DNA of 35,928 bases from a virus. Of this stretch, positions 1 to 7,473 are shown piece after piece (position 1 is the stretch's first letter; every line of letters starts with the position of its first letter). The stretch spans positions 1 through 35,928 of the IMG/VR virus record IMGVR_UViG_3300021061_000040. One strand, written 5' to 3'. The translations under genes were made by a program, and so were the position numbers. Under the pieces are notes generated by a model, which was not told the DNA's origin, made no database searches, and worked only from the letters and a program-made list of their open reading frames with translations.

Positions 1-2
1 TC

Positions 3-344
3 GACAAATACCGCGCGGACTTCGCGTTGGTGCGGATGTTCCAAGGGCCGTACGCGCACGAGGATGAGTTCGACGGCCCGCTCATCATCGAGTGCGACGG
101 CAAGGCATTCCACGACGCGAACAACGAGCAACTGACCCGCGACCGGAAGCGGGACCGCGACATGACGCTGGCGGGGTATCAGGTGCTCCGGTTCACCGGG
201 TCCGAGTTGCACCGCGACCCGATGGCCTGCGCCCGCCAGGTGTGGGATTGGTTCGAGGCCCAAGACGAGAAGCGGCATCAGGCCATCCGGGCGCGGAACG
301 CCGCAGCGCGGAAGTCTCGGGAGACGCAGGAGGCGCCGGCTTGA
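3..344 (+). CDS. DUF559/Vsr-like endonuclease domain protein, 5' end outside the window
   Basis: The frame is open to the left edge, so the gene starts upstream and 113 residues are visible. The first residues read DKYRADFAL, then LIIECDGKAFHD, a stretch with RKRDRD, and GYQVLRFTGSEL. This series (acid in a YR.DF strand, IE.DG, Q..D..RD, G..VLRFT) is the core of the DUF559 / very-short-patch-repair-like fold of the PD-(D/E)XK superfamily. The family is thought to cut or nick DNA; substrate and role here are unknown. The C-terminus is a basic, Arg/Ala-rich tail. The stop overlaps the TTG start of the replisome-organizer gene, so the two are probably co-translated. An inner TTG at 27 is unlikely to be the start because the conserved YR.DF strand lies before it. 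Confidence 0.75.
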   Translation, partial: DKYRADFALVRMFQGPYAHEDEFDGPLIIECDGKAFHDANNEQLTRDRKRDRDMTLAGYQVLRFTGSELHRDPMACARQVWDWFEAQDEKRHQAIRARNAAARKSRETQEAPA

Positions 345-1204
345 AGCACAACACCCACGGCCACGTCAAGATGCGACGGCTCGCCCGTCTGCTGGGCATC
401 CCTCGCATGCACGCGGTCGGCATCATGCAGGTGCTTTGGGATACCGCGGCCGACTGCTACATCGCGGGCGACATCGGCCGGCTGAGCGACGACGAGATCG
501 CGGACATCGTGGACTGGCCGGACGATCCGAAGAGACTGGTGAACGCGCTGGTGGAGGCCAAGTGGCTGGACCGGGACAACGCCCACCGGCTCATCATCCA
601 CGACTGGGACGACCATGCGGAGGGGTGGGTCAAGAAGCGGGCCGCGAGCCGTGGCGTGACGCTACTGCACCGCGGCGACGGCGACATTAAGACGCCCGCC
701 GCCAACGGCGGAGTCGCAGTCTCCCAAAGTCTGACTCCCACTCCGACGGCGTCTGACTCGCACTCCGACGACGGGAGCGTCGCCGGGGATGGGATGGGTA
801 GGGATGGGATTGGCTCTGGCGAGGCGTTCGGACGCGCGGGCGCGCGCGAGGTGCGGCTGACCTGGCCGGAGGTCGCGGGGCTGTTCGCCGACTACCCCCG
901 GCTGCGGCGCGGGACCAAGGGCATGGCGCTGCGGCTGTTCGAGCGGGCGGTGGGCGACATCGCCGCCAGCGGCAGGGCGGACCCGATCGGGTATTTGCAC
1001 GGGCGAATCAAGGCGTACGCATCGTCTTGGGTGGGGTCTCGCGAGGACGGGCAATACGCCGTGGGGCTTGACCGATTCGTGGACGAGCGGGTGTACGAGA
1101 GCGACGACGGCGACTGGGCAGCACCGAAGCCCAACGGCCACGCCAACGGCATCGACGTGGGCGCCCTGGTGTCCAAGGCGTTCGGCAAGGGGACCAAGAC
1201 ATGA
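341..1204 (+). CDS. Replisome-organizer-like phage replication protein
   Basis: 287 residues. The start is a TTG (341) that overlaps the previous stop as TTGA and has AGGAGG seven bases upstream; the longer upstream frame is Arg/Pro/Gly-rich noise. Residues 1-95 (HGHVKMRRLARLLGIP, LWDTAADCYIAGDIG, DEIADIV, IHDWDDHAEG) match the N-terminal winged-helix pattern of phage replisome organizers of the DnaD/GP36-like kind, including the typical IHDW..HA motif. A low-complexity Ser/Thr/Asp/Gly linker follows. The C-terminal part (LFADYPRLRRGTKGMALRLFERAV, then a strand near SREDGQYAVGLDRFV) resembles the C-terminal domain of phage replication proteins. It probably binds the origin and helps load the host helicase. 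Domain assignment is by motif reading only. Confidence 0.65.
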   Translation: MKHNTHGHVKMRRLARLLGIPRMHAVGIMQVLWDTAADCYIAGDIGRLSDDEIADIVDWPDDPKRLVNALVEAKWLDRDNAHRLIIHDWDDHAEGWVKKRAASRGVTLLHRGDGDIKTPAANGGVAVSQSLTPTPTASDSHSDDGSVAGDGMGRDGIGSGEAFGRAGAREVRLTWPEVAGLFADYPRLRRGTKGMALRLFERAVGDIAASGRADPIGYLHGRIKAYASSWVGSREDGQYAVGLDRFVDERVYESDDGDWAAPKPNGHANGIDVGALVSKAFGKGTKT

Positions 1205-1623
1205 ACGAGATGGACGTTCGGGCGACCGTGGAATACACGCAGCGGATGTTCCCCGCGAGCGACTGGACGGCGGAGATCACCACGCTGTTCATCGACCGGC
1301 TCCGGCGCATCGAGATCACCGACGAGCAGGCCAAGGCCGTGGTGGGCGAGTACCGCATGGGCTACCGGGGCAAGACGCCCGACGCCGGCACGCTCATCCG
1401 CCGGATGCGGGAGGTGGAGGCCAAGCCCAGGCCGACGCCGCGGCTGGCGGTGGACGGGATCGACACGGGCCGTGCCCCGGTCACGGGGTACGAGCGCGAG
1501 CTGGTGCGGCGGTTCCGCGAGAACCGCGACGACCCGATCTTCGCCCGGCTCAAGGACAAGCACGCCCGATGCGGGACCACGGAGGCGTTCCGTGCCCGGT
1601 GGCGGGAGATCGCGGGGGCCTAA
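1201..1623 (+). CDS. Small replication-module protein, possibly helicase-loader-like
   Basis: 140 residues, starting at the ATG of an ATGA overlap with the replisome-organizer gene. The N-terminal half is helical, with the pattern of the G39P/gp59-like helicase-loader N-domain: a YTQRMFPASDW segment, an LFIDRL.RIEIT helix, GEYRMGYRGKTPDAGTLIRRM. The C-terminal half is charged, with RFRENRDDPIFARLKDKHARCG. Partner loaders are commonly encoded next to the organizer, which supports the guess. The similarity is weak and not proven; it could equally be an unrelated small replication accessory protein. There is no ATPase motif, so it is not a DnaC-type loader. Confidence 0.5.
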   Translation: MNEMDVRATVEYTQRMFPASDWTAEITTLFIDRLRRIEITDEQAKAVVGEYRMGYRGKTPDAGTLIRRMREVEAKPRPTPRLAVDGIDTGRAPVTGYERELVRRFRENRDDPIFARLKDKHARCGTTEAFRARWREIAGA

Positions 1624-1650
1624 CCCCGCCGCGGCAGCAAGGAGACGACG

Positions 1651-2031
1651 ATGGACGAAGCGAAGAAGCCAACTGTGCATGTGCTCGTACGGCGGGGCGA
1701 CCCAGCGCCGACATGGCGGGAGAAGGCCGACGCGCTGGCCGAACGGCTCCGTACGGCCAAGCAGGACGACGTTGACCCTCAACCCCTGTCGATGAACCAG
1801 TGTCTGCAAGCGGCACAGATGATCGACTCGTGGCCGGACATGCTGGCGGTTCTCCAGCAGGTCGAGTGGTCGGCCACTGAGACAGATGACGAGAACAACG
1901 ACTGCGAGGCGTGCCTGTGGTGCGGCAATCCAAGGCCGGATGGCATGACCGCCGATCCGCACGGAGGGCACACGAACGACTGCAAGTTGTTCATCGCCAT
2001 CGCCAAAGCCACGGGCACCCCCACCCCCTGA
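1651..2031 (+). CDS. Hypothetical protein with a C-terminal Cys/His cluster
   Basis: 126 residues, ATG preceded by AAGGAG eight bases upstream. The N-terminal 60 residues are charged and helical. The C-terminal third carries C..C..C (DCEACLWCGNPRP) followed by HGGHTNDCKLF, a CxxC..H...C arrangement that likely binds one zinc ion. Small phage proteins ending in a similar WCG...H..DC motif are common in actinophage and proteophage early regions; their function is unknown. It sits between replication genes and small accessory genes, so a DNA- or protein-binding role is possible but not shown. Confidence 0.7.
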   Translation: MDEAKKPTVHVLVRRGDPAPTWREKADALAERLRTAKQDDVDPQPLSMNQCLQAAQMIDSWPDMLAVLQQVEWSATETDDENNDCEACLWCGNPRPDGMTADPHGGHTNDCKLFIAIAKATGTPTP

Positions 2032-2041
2032 AAGGCCCCCC

Positions 2042-2260
2042 ATGCGATCGACACCGACGACGGCGAAGGCGAGGAAGGCGAAGGCGAGAGCAGAGGCCAA
2101 GAAGGAGAGTGTGCGCAGAGCGGCGGCGCACATGGCGGCGTACATCCGCGAGTGCATGGACGCACGCTTGCGGGCAAAGGACTACGCGGAGATCAAGCGG
2201 CGCATCCTGGCCGAGATCGTCCGCATCGTCCCGTGCGCGCGGAAGGGGGGGAGGTCGTGA
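2042..2260 (+). CDS. Small basic helical hypothetical protein
   Basis: 72 residues, very rich in Lys, Arg and Ala (TAKARKAKARAEAKKES...). It is predicted by eye to be one or two long helices with a short C-terminal CARKGGRS tail. There is no clear Shine-Dalgarno before the ATG at 2042; the stop overlaps the GTG of the next gene (GTGA), which supports this frame. The charge suggests nucleic-acid binding, but nothing specific is recognised. Confidence 0.5.
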   Translation: MRSTPTTAKARKAKARAEAKKESVRRAAAHMAAYIRECMDARLRAKDYAEIKRRILAEIVRIVPCARKGGRS

Positions 2261-2514
2261 CCAGGGATCTTCTGGACATTCTGCGGCACACGCTCGGTCT
2301 CGACCGCTCTGACATGCCGTTCCGCAACCACTTCGCCGCTGCGACAGGGACTCCCGACTACGCGCGGTGCGAGCGGTTGACGACGGCCGGCATGATGAAG
2401 AGGGGCGCGGCCTTGTCGTACGGGCACTACTTCCACGTCACCGAGCAGGGCTTACGCGCCCTTGATCCCGCCCTTGCCCCGCTCTCCCCCGATGGCGCGC
2501 GAGGGGAGGGGTGA
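2257..2514 (+). CDS. Small phage protein, paralog of the gene at 5193-5468
   Basis: 85 residues from a GTG (2257) that overlaps the previous stop and has GGGGGAGG just upstream; the longer frame upstream is noise. Landmarks: LRHTLGLDRSDMPFRNHFAA, a DYARCERLTTAGMM segment and GYGHYFHVTEQG (written here as SYGHYFHVTEQG). These match the second copy at 5193-5468 almost motif for motif. The pattern (LGL..., YRNHF, C..L...G.M, YFHVTE.G) is known from many phage hypothetical proteins and has a winged-helix look: the final strand-turn-strand precedes VTE.G. The function is unknown. Confidence 0.7.
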   Translation: MTRDLLDILRHTLGLDRSDMPFRNHFAAATGTPDYARCERLTTAGMMKRGAALSYGHYFHVTEQGLRALDPALAPLSPDGARGEG

Positions 2515-2681
2515 TGGCAGAGTTCGAATTGCAGGCCGCTATCCGCGCTTCAGAAGCGGTGCGAGACGCCAAGATCGCGTCCGCCAAAAGGGAACACGAG
2601 CAGCGCGTGAGAGGATTGCGATGGGTTGCGGAGCACATAGCGAAGCCAGAGCCGGTCGCTACAGAGGAGCGCAAGCCGTGA
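2514..2681 (+). CDS. 55-residue hypothetical protein
   Basis: A short gene read directly from the sequence: ATG at 2514 overlapping the previous TGA (TGATG), GAGGGGAGGGG just upstream, and a stop at 2679-2681 that overlaps the GTG of the methyltransferase gene. The product begins MAEFELQAAIRASEAVRD and is a single charged amphipathic helix with a short acidic/basic tail ending TEERKP. Coupling at both ends and the strong Shine-Dalgarno support it as real. No function can be assigned. Confidence 0.6.
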   Translation: MAEFELQAAIRASEAVRDAKIASAKREHEQRVRGLRWVAEHIAKPEPVATEERKP

Positions 2682-3208
2682 GCCGAGGCGTCGGCGGACA
2701 CCAGCGGGCCTATCGCGGCTTCACCGATGACTGGCTGACGCCGCCCGAGATCATCGCGGCACTGGGTCCGTTCGATCTTGATCCCTGCGCGAGCGAGCCA
2801 ATGCCGTGGCCGACCGCATCGACCATGTGGACGAAGGCGGACGATGGGCTTGCCCGCGAGTGGTTCGGTCGCGTGTGGCTGAATCCCCCGTATGGACCCG
2901 AGACGGGGCGGTGGCTCAAGAGGCTGGCCGATCATGGGACCGGCACGGCCCTGATCTTCGCTCGCACCGAGACAGCGATGTTCCACGATCATGTGTGGCA
3001 GCGGGCCACGGCGGTTCTGTTCCTGCGCGGCCGCCTGCACTTTCACTATCCATCCGGGGAGCGGGCATCGTTCAACGCCGGAGCGCCATCGGTGCTGGTG
3101 GCCTATGGGGCACGCGACGCCCAGGCTCTACGGGCAGGGCCGAAAGGCAAGATCGTGACCATTGGAGAAGCCGCATCCCCCCACCCCCTGACCGGAGCCC
3201 CACGATGA
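2678..3208 (+). CDS. dam: Phage DNA N-6-adenine methyltransferase (Dam-like)
   Basis: 176 residues from a GTG (2678) in a GTGA overlap, with GAGGAG seven bases before it. It matches the phage Dam family (DNA_N-6-Ade-Mtase): DDWLTPPEIIAALGPFDLDP near residues 18-36, the DPCAS motif, and the catalytic NPPY at about 69-72 within WLNPPYG, followed by RWLKRLADHG, a strand ALIFARTET, and RGRLHFHYPSG near the end. It would transfer a methyl group from S-adenosylmethionine to the N6 of adenine in phage or host DNA, probably protecting against restriction or tuning replication and packaging. The family is often found in phage early modules. Length fits the family. The target sequence cannot be read from the gene. 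Confidence 0.9.
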   Translation: MSRGVGGHQRAYRGFTDDWLTPPEIIAALGPFDLDPCASEPMPWPTASTMWTKADDGLAREWFGRVWLNPPYGPETGRWLKRLADHGTGTALIFARTETAMFHDHVWQRATAVLFLRGRLHFHYPSGERASFNAGAPSVLVAYGARDAQALRAGPKGKIVTIGEAASPHPLTGAPR

Positions 3209-4155
3209 CGACGACGACCGCGCCCGCCATGCTCCTCATCCCCTGCGGCGCACGCGGCAGCGCCGGGCCGCAGAACCCCAGCGGCCACGCCTGGGCCTTC
3301 CGGCGGCACACGGCCAACGGCGTCACCGACTACCGCGCCGCCCTGGGCTCGGACCTGTACGACGCCGCCGACTACCGCGGCTCGCTCCGGTCCATCGCCG
3401 TCGCCCACCCCCGCCTGCTCTTGATGGACCTCTTCGGCACGCCCAAGGCCGGGACGCAGTACCCGGTCTCCCCGGGCTGGGGGGCCGACATGCTCCCGGC
3501 GCTCCTGCCGCTGGCCCAGCGGCCGGCGTTCGTCGCGGCCTTCCGCGAGCTGCACGACCAGATGGCGGCGGTCGATCCCAGCTACGTCTCCATCGTCTAC
3601 GCCGCGTCCTACGGCGAGCGCGAGTCGCACGCGGCGATCCGGGCGGGGCTCAGGATGCTGGTGGAGGCGGGCTTCACCGGGCTCGGCCAGGACGTGTCCG
3701 GGCCGCAGGGGGCCAGGAGCAAGGCGCGGTACGCCGCGGACTACGGGGACGGGCTGGGCCTGGACATGTACGTCGAGGCCGCGGAGCGGATCAGGCCCGA
3801 GACCGCGCACTGGTGCTGCGGCAAGTTCGGGCTGATGTCGCCGGCCGGGGAGCCCCTGGTCACGGCGGAGGGGACGAAACTCAGCCGCATGGACGAGTCG
3901 TTCAACGGGGCGGGGTGGATGAACCAGCAGTGCCAGGGGTGCTTCCCGCTGGGCTCGGTGGCGCAGGTGCAGTTGAACTCCGCGCCAACGCCGCAGCGGC
4001 GGGCGGAGTACAGCCGGGGGTGGGCCGAGCGTGGGGTGGTCCCGGCGGTGGACCCGTACGGGCTGGGGCCGCACCGGGCTTCGGTGGGGATCAGGTGGGC
4101 AGCGGCGGCCCCGGCCGGCGGGGGAAGCGAGCCGAACAACGGAGACTCACAGTGA
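3205..4155 (+). CDS. Hypothetical protein, 316 residues
   Basis: Starts at the ATG of an ATGA overlap with the methyltransferase gene. I do not recognise the family. Visible traits: an N-terminal LLIPCGARGSAGPQN strand-loop, alternating strands and helices through the middle (RLLLMDLFG, VSIVYAASYGERESH, RMLVEAGFTGLGQDVSG) that give an alpha/beta barrel feel, and a C-terminal half with four cysteines (WCCGKFG and QQCQGCF) that could bind a metal. The tail is Pro/Gly/Ala-rich. High G/C at third codon positions supports coding. It lies among early accessory genes, next to the methyltransferase; a nucleotide- or sugar-acting enzyme is possible but unproven. Confidence 0.7.
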   Translation: MTTTTAPAMLLIPCGARGSAGPQNPSGHAWAFRRHTANGVTDYRAALGSDLYDAADYRGSLRSIAVAHPRLLLMDLFGTPKAGTQYPVSPGWGADMLPALLPLAQRPAFVAAFRELHDQMAAVDPSYVSIVYAASYGERESHAAIRAGLRMLVEAGFTGLGQDVSGPQGARSKARYAADYGDGLGLDMYVEAAERIRPETAHWCCGKFGLMSPAGEPLVTAEGTKLSRMDESFNGAGWMNQQCQGCFPLGSVAQVQLNSAPTPQRRAEYSRGWAERGVVPAVDPYGLGPHRASVGIRWAAAAPAGGGSEPNNGDSQ

Positions 4156-4460
4156 TTCCGAGTATCGAGCAACTGTTCAAGGCGTCGAACGAGGGAAGTT
4201 ACGTTCACTTCCCGCAGGCGTTCATGGTGTGGAGGACAGGAGCCGCGTGGGCGGCGGCCATTACGACGGGCGATAAGCCGCCAAGTGCCGTTCGGCCACA
4301 GGGCATGGGTGAGACGCCGGAGGCGGCTGTCGCGGACCTCGTGGCAAAGGTGCGGGAGTCGATTGCCAATCGGCTGTCGTCGCATGAGCGTGACGCGAGC
4401 AAGATGCGGGAGGCGTTGTCACTTGTCCCGGCCGGCGGGGGCGGGGAGGAGCCGCGATGA
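4152..4460 (+). CDS. Hypothetical protein, 102 residues
   Basis: GTG start (4152) in a GTGA overlap with the 316-residue gene, GGAG upstream. The N-terminal half reads FPQAFMVWRTGAAWAAAITTG with a GETPEAAVADLVAKVRESI helix after it. This strand-strand-helix order, with an E(T/S)PEAAV motif, recalls small HicB-like or phage DUF folds of the kind that carry ETPEAAVA, but no partner toxin is present and the protein is short. The C-terminus is a charged helix then a Gly-rich end. The stop overlaps the ASCH gene start (ATGA). Confidence 0.6.
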   Translation: MIPSIEQLFKASNEGSYVHFPQAFMVWRTGAAWAAAITTGDKPPSAVRPQGMGETPEAAVADLVAKVRESIANRLSSHERDASKMREALSLVPAGGGGEEPR

Positions 4461-5200
4461 CGACGACAGCGGTGAAAGAGCGGCCGATCTTGTTCTCGGG
4501 CGAGATGGTCCGCGCGATCCTCGACGGTCGCAAGACGCAGACGCGGCGGGTGGTGAAGCCGCAGCCGGTGCCAGCCGAGAAGGCGGAGCCGGGCGAGGTG
4601 GTCTGGTTCGGCGGAGAGCTGCAGCGCGTCCGCGAGAGTCGCGGGCGGAACAAGCGGGCGGCCGGGCACCTCAACGCGCACGACTGGAGGCCCTATGGCC
4701 AACCCGGCGACCGATTATGGGTGAAGGAGACGTTTCGGTTTACATCGGAATGGGATGACCTCCCGCCCGGGGATGTTCCAGCCGGACAGGACGTGTGGTT
4801 CGAGGCCGATGGCAAGCACCCGATGGGCTGGGGCGACGGGCGACTCCGCTCATCCATCCACATGCCTCGATGGGCCAGCCGGATCACGCTGGAGATTGTG
4901 GGCGTTCGAGTGGAGCGGCTGAAAGACATCAGTGCGAAAGACTGTCTAGCAGAAGGCATCGACCTACCGCCGATCCCCGTGCCCGCGGGCACGAGCGTTG
5001 CCGATGCTATCAAGTGGGCTGAGTCACGCCCGCAAGCAGTGAAGGCCCGCGAGTGGGCTGGTGGTTTTGACGCGGGGCACTGCCAGTTGGTCCGCGTTCA
5101 CTACTCGGAGTTGTGGGATCGCATCAACGGCGCAGGCTCATGGGACGCGAACCCGTGGGTGTGGGCGCTCACGTTCCGAAAGGTGGACCCCCATGCCTGA
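4457..5200 (+). CDS. ASCH-domain-like phage protein
   Basis: 247 residues, ATG in an ATGA overlap. The pattern is that of a widespread phage protein: PILFSGEMVRAILDGRKTQTRR near the N-terminus, GDRLWVKETF in the middle, SSIHMPRWASRITLEIVGVR, and a C-terminal YSELWDRING...NPWVWALTF. The first block is the ASCH (PUA-like beta-barrel) signature, with the conserved GRKTQTRR loop. ASCH domains are thought to bind RNA or modified nucleotides; the phage version has no established role. An insertion between residues 45 and 80 is Glu/Arg-rich. It lies with the small paralog that follows, with an 8-base overlap, so they are likely coupled. Confidence 0.85.
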   Translation: MTTTAVKERPILFSGEMVRAILDGRKTQTRRVVKPQPVPAEKAEPGEVVWFGGELQRVRESRGRNKRAAGHLNAHDWRPYGQPGDRLWVKETFRFTSEWDDLPPGDVPAGQDVWFEADGKHPMGWGDGRLRSSIHMPRWASRITLEIVGVRVERLKDISAKDCLAEGIDLPPIPVPAGTSVADAIKWAESRPQAVKAREWAGGFDAGHCQLVRVHYSELWDRINGAGSWDANPWVWALTFRKVDPHA

Positions 5201-5468
5201 CCCCCAAGCCACGCCCGCGACGATAGCGGAGAGGCTGAGCCCTGATCTTGTGGATGTGCTGCTGCACACGCTGGGGCTCGACCGTGCGGCGGAGCCGTAC
5301 CGCAACCACTTCGCGGCCGAGTCGAGTTCAGACGACTACCGGCGGTGCGAGGAACTGGCGGCGATGGGGCTGATGTGGAAGGGCCTAGCGACCGGCTACG
5401 GGCACTACTTCCATGCGACCGAGACTGGCAAAGCCGCCGCGGCAAAGGGGGTGGGGCGTGGAGGGTGA
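5193..5468 (+). CDS. Small phage protein, paralog of the gene at 2257-2514
   Basis: 91 residues, ATG at 5193 overlapping the ASCH stop, with AAAGGTGG upstream. It shares with the 2257 gene the line LLHTLGLDR...YRNHFAA...DYRRCEELAAMGLM...GYGHYFHATETG. An extra N-terminal segment (MPDPQATPATIAERLSPDLV) is absent from the other copy. Function unknown; the two copies are probably a duplication within the phage or independent acquisitions of a common phage gene. Confidence 0.75.
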   Translation: MPDPQATPATIAERLSPDLVDVLLHTLGLDRAAEPYRNHFAAESSSDDYRRCEELAAMGLMWKGLATGYGHYFHATETGKAAAAKGVGRGG

Positions 5469-5655
5469 GAAGGCGAAGGACACCCGGTGCGAGTGTGTGC
5501 AGTGCTGCGACGGTGAGCACCCCGGCGATTGCGCAGGCTGTGGCGGTTGGGGCGATCAAGACGGCGAGGAGTGCGAGCACTGTGAGGCAACGGGCGTGTG
5601 CCCGATGTGCCACGGCGCGTTGAAGCCGCAGAGTGAGGAGCACCGCAATGGCTGA
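5458..5655 (+). CDS. Cysteine-rich small zinc-knuckle protein
   Basis: 65 residues from a GTG at 5458 with GGGGGTGGGG upstream. It has eleven cysteines, mostly in CxxC or CxxCxG pairs: CECVQCCDG, DCAGCGGWG, ECEHCEATG and VCPMCHG. This pattern resembles the zinc-binding cysteine-rich region of DnaJ-type co-chaperones, but without the J domain. It probably binds two zinc ions and makes protein contacts. The start overlaps the previous gene by 11 bases and the stop overlaps the next gene, as elsewhere in this operon. Confidence 0.65.
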   Translation: MEGEKAKDTRCECVQCCDGEHPGDCAGCGGWGDQDGEECEHCEATGVCPMCHGALKPQSEEHRNG

Positions 5656-6220
5656 CGTGACCGAGAGGGTGGGGGAGATTGAGGCGCGGGCGAGGGAAGC
5701 GCGGCCCGGCGAAATCGACATGGGCGCACTGAGCCCATTCAACGACTGGAGCGCCGAGGATGCGTACCGCGATGGGTTCAAGCAGGGGGTGTACGAGCAG
5801 GCGTGCGAGACACTGGAAGTGATCGACGCCTGCCGCACCCTCCAGCGCGAGCGTGACGCGGCGAGCGCGGAGGCGGGGAGGCTGAGGGAGGCGCTGGAAG
5901 TCGAGCGGGCGGACCTCATGCGGCGGACGGATGGCAGTACCCACTACGACGGGTGCGAGGCGTTCCACCCGAAGTGCGCGGCACTGCGACGGATCAACGC
6001 CGCCCTCTCCGCCCCAGGCCAGCCGCAAGAGCCAGCGGCCGAAGCCGAGTCGGCCATGCTGACAGTGGCGGGCCAGCGGTTTCGGTGCGAGTGCAAGTGC
6101 GACGTGTTCACGAAGATCGGCGGGCTGCGGTATCGGTGCAATGCGTGCGGCGCTGAGTACCAGGGCGAGAAAGCCGCCCCGGGCCAGGCGCGCGACGCGA
6201 GCGAGGGGGGTGGGGCTTGA
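5648..6220 (+). CDS. Coiled-coil protein with a C-terminal zinc ribbon
   Basis: 190 residues from the ATG at 5648 with AGGAG eight bases upstream. After a short N-terminus there is a conserved-looking segment (FNDWSAEDAYRDGFKQGVYEQACETL), a heptad-like helix (LQRERDAASAEAGRLREALEVERADL), then a CEAFHPKCAALRRIN helix. A Pro/Ala linker leads to the last 40 residues, which carry CECKCDVF...YRCNACGAEYQG, a CxC...CxxC zinc ribbon. Likely a DNA- or RNA-binding or scaffolding accessory factor; no family is recognised. Confidence 0.65.
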   Translation: MADVTERVGEIEARAREARPGEIDMGALSPFNDWSAEDAYRDGFKQGVYEQACETLEVIDACRTLQRERDAASAEAGRLREALEVERADLMRRTDGSTHYDGCEAFHPKCAALRRINAALSAPGQPQEPAAEAESAMLTVAGQRFRCECKCDVFTKIGGLRYRCNACGAEYQGEKAAPGQARDASEGGGA

Positions 6221-6453
6221 GCAGCGTAAAGGACGACGTGCGGCGGTTCATGCAGAGGCGGGGTAACGGCTGGGCAGGCTGGGTCTCTGTCCAGATTGCG
6301 AACGCCCTGTACCGGGACATCAGCAATGCCAAGGTGCGGCAGGTCATGAAGGCACTGGACGCGCTCGAAGCGGAGGGGCGACTCAAAGCGGAAGGCGGCG
6401 AGTGGTACTGGGTGCCGCGCAAGGACCGGAAGGCCAAGCAACTGACGGCGTGA
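6217..6453 (+). CDS. Small winged-helix-like protein
   Basis: 78 residues, TTG start in a TTGA overlap with the previous stop and GAGGGGGGTGGGG upstream. The line KDDVRRFMQRRGNGWAGWVSVQIANALYRDISNAKVRQVMKALDALEAEGRLKAEGGEWYW (shown in parts: QVMKALDALEAEGRL, then EGGEWYWVPR) has the helix-helix-recognition helix-wing order of a winged helix, ending in a beta hairpin. It may bind DNA as a small phage regulator. The basic tail RKDRKAKQLTA follows. Specific target unknown. Confidence 0.6.
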   Translation: MSSVKDDVRRFMQRRGNGWAGWVSVQIANALYRDISNAKVRQVMKALDALEAEGRLKAEGGEWYWVPRKDRKAKQLTA

Positions 6454-6472
6454 CCGTCACACGGAGACGACG

Positions 6473-7249
6473 ATGGCGAGTGAACTGGAGTCGTTGGGAC
6501 GGATCATGTACAACGGCCACACGCCGACACCGAACGACTACTACCGCGTCTTTCAGGAGTTAGAGCAGCGGGTGAAGGCCCTCGAAGTCTACGACCTGCC
6601 CCGGCTGCAAGAGTTGGAGAGCACGGTGCTCGTGATGCGGGCCGAACTGAACGCGATGCTGGGCGAGGGCAAGGAAGCGGCCGAAGCCTGTGCCCCCGCG
6701 CCCCGCCCGCAACCGGACGGGTGGAGGGACGCGGAGGAACTGCTGAGGCTCATCGCGAGCAAGTTGCGCAACGCCGCATTCCCCAGCCTGGACACCATGT
6801 TCTGGAAAACCACGCTGCGGCGGATCGACCTCCTCATTGGGGTAGACCCGCCCGCCCCATCGCCCACCGCCGCCGGGGAGGGGAAGGCCGGCGAGGCAGA
6901 GGCCGCGTTCAACCGACTACTGGCGGACGCGAGTGAGATGCAGGGCCTTCTCGACTGGATTCTCGCCAAAGCGAAGGACACTGGGTGCGATCCGGCTGCG
7001 TTCAAGGCACGGGTCGCGGAAATGATTGAGCAGTACGAGGCGAAGGCGGAAGCCCAGCCCGCGCCCGGCGAGGCCAAGGGGACGGAGGGGGTGAGGGAGA
7101 GGGCGGAGGTACAGAAGGTGATCGAGGAACAGACGCAGCGATGGCTCACGCCGTGGTCCGCGTCGCCAGCCGAGTACGAGCGGAGAGTGCGGGAGACGCT
7201 GTGGGCTGTCGCCGAGGTCGCCCACGCCGAGCGGGAGCACAAGCCATGA
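6473..7249 (+). CDS. Coiled-coil hypothetical protein, 258 residues
   Basis: ATG at 6473 with GGAG nine bases upstream (GGAGACGACG). The N-terminal 65 residues hold ELEQRVKALEVYDLPRLQEL and more heptads, a likely coiled coil. Two Ala/Pro/Glu-rich linkers separate further helical blocks (RDAEELLRLIASKLRNAAFP; FKARVAEMIEQYEAKAE; ERRVRETLWAVAEVAHAER). There is no enzyme motif. Multi-domain helical proteins with Pro/Ala linkers are frequent in phage early regions and have no known role. The stop overlaps the next ATG (ATGA). Confidence 0.6.
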   Translation: MASELESLGRIMYNGHTPTPNDYYRVFQELEQRVKALEVYDLPRLQELESTVLVMRAELNAMLGEGKEAAEACAPAPRPQPDGWRDAEELLRLIASKLRNAAFPSLDTMFWKTTLRRIDLLIGVDPPAPSPTAAGEGKAGEAEAAFNRLLADASEMQGLLDWILAKAKDTGCDPAAFKARVAEMIEQYEAKAEAQPAPGEAKGTEGVRERAEVQKVIEEQTQRWLTPWSASPAEYERRVRETLWAVAEVAHAEREHKP

Positions 7250-7473
7250 CCATCCCCCTGCTGATCTTCCTGATCGTGCTGGGCCTGATCCTGCTGGTGG
7301 GGCTGGCCATAGCCGGAGACGGACGAGACGGCACGCCGTTCGTCATCGCCCTGGTGATCGTGATGGTGCTGATCATCGCCTTCCTCGCCGGCCGCCTGCA
7401 CATGAAGTCACCCGCCCTGCAACTGGCGCCCGAAGCCCAGTCCGAGCGGGCACGCGGGGGGGAGGGTTCGTAG
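7246..7473 (+). CDS. Small membrane protein with two predicted helices
   Basis: 75 residues, ATG in an ATGA overlap. Residues 2-23 (TIPLLIFLIVLGLILLVGLA) and 31-48 (TPFVIALVIVMVLIIAFLAG) are strongly hydrophobic, joined by a short acidic loop (GDGRDG). The C-terminal tail is polar. It would insert in the inner membrane as a hairpin. It is the last gene before the packaging module. A holin is possible by shape, but the position is far from other lysis candidates, so superinfection exclusion or another membrane role is as likely. The TAG stop lies inside the first palindrome. Confidence 0.65.
   Translation: MTIPLLIFLIVLGLILLVGLAIAGDGRDGTPFVIALVIVMVLIIAFLAGRLHMKSPALQLAPEAQSERARGGEGS

Noticed and set aside
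4152-4460. HicB-like antitoxin
   Set aside because: The ETPEAAVADL piece recalls HicB, but there is no HicA-like partner on either side and no DNA-binding tail, so a toxin-antitoxin call is not supported.
7246-7473. Calling the two-helix membrane protein a holin
   Set aside because: The topology would allow it, but it ends the early module, before packaging genes and far from other lysis candidates, so the label is not justified.
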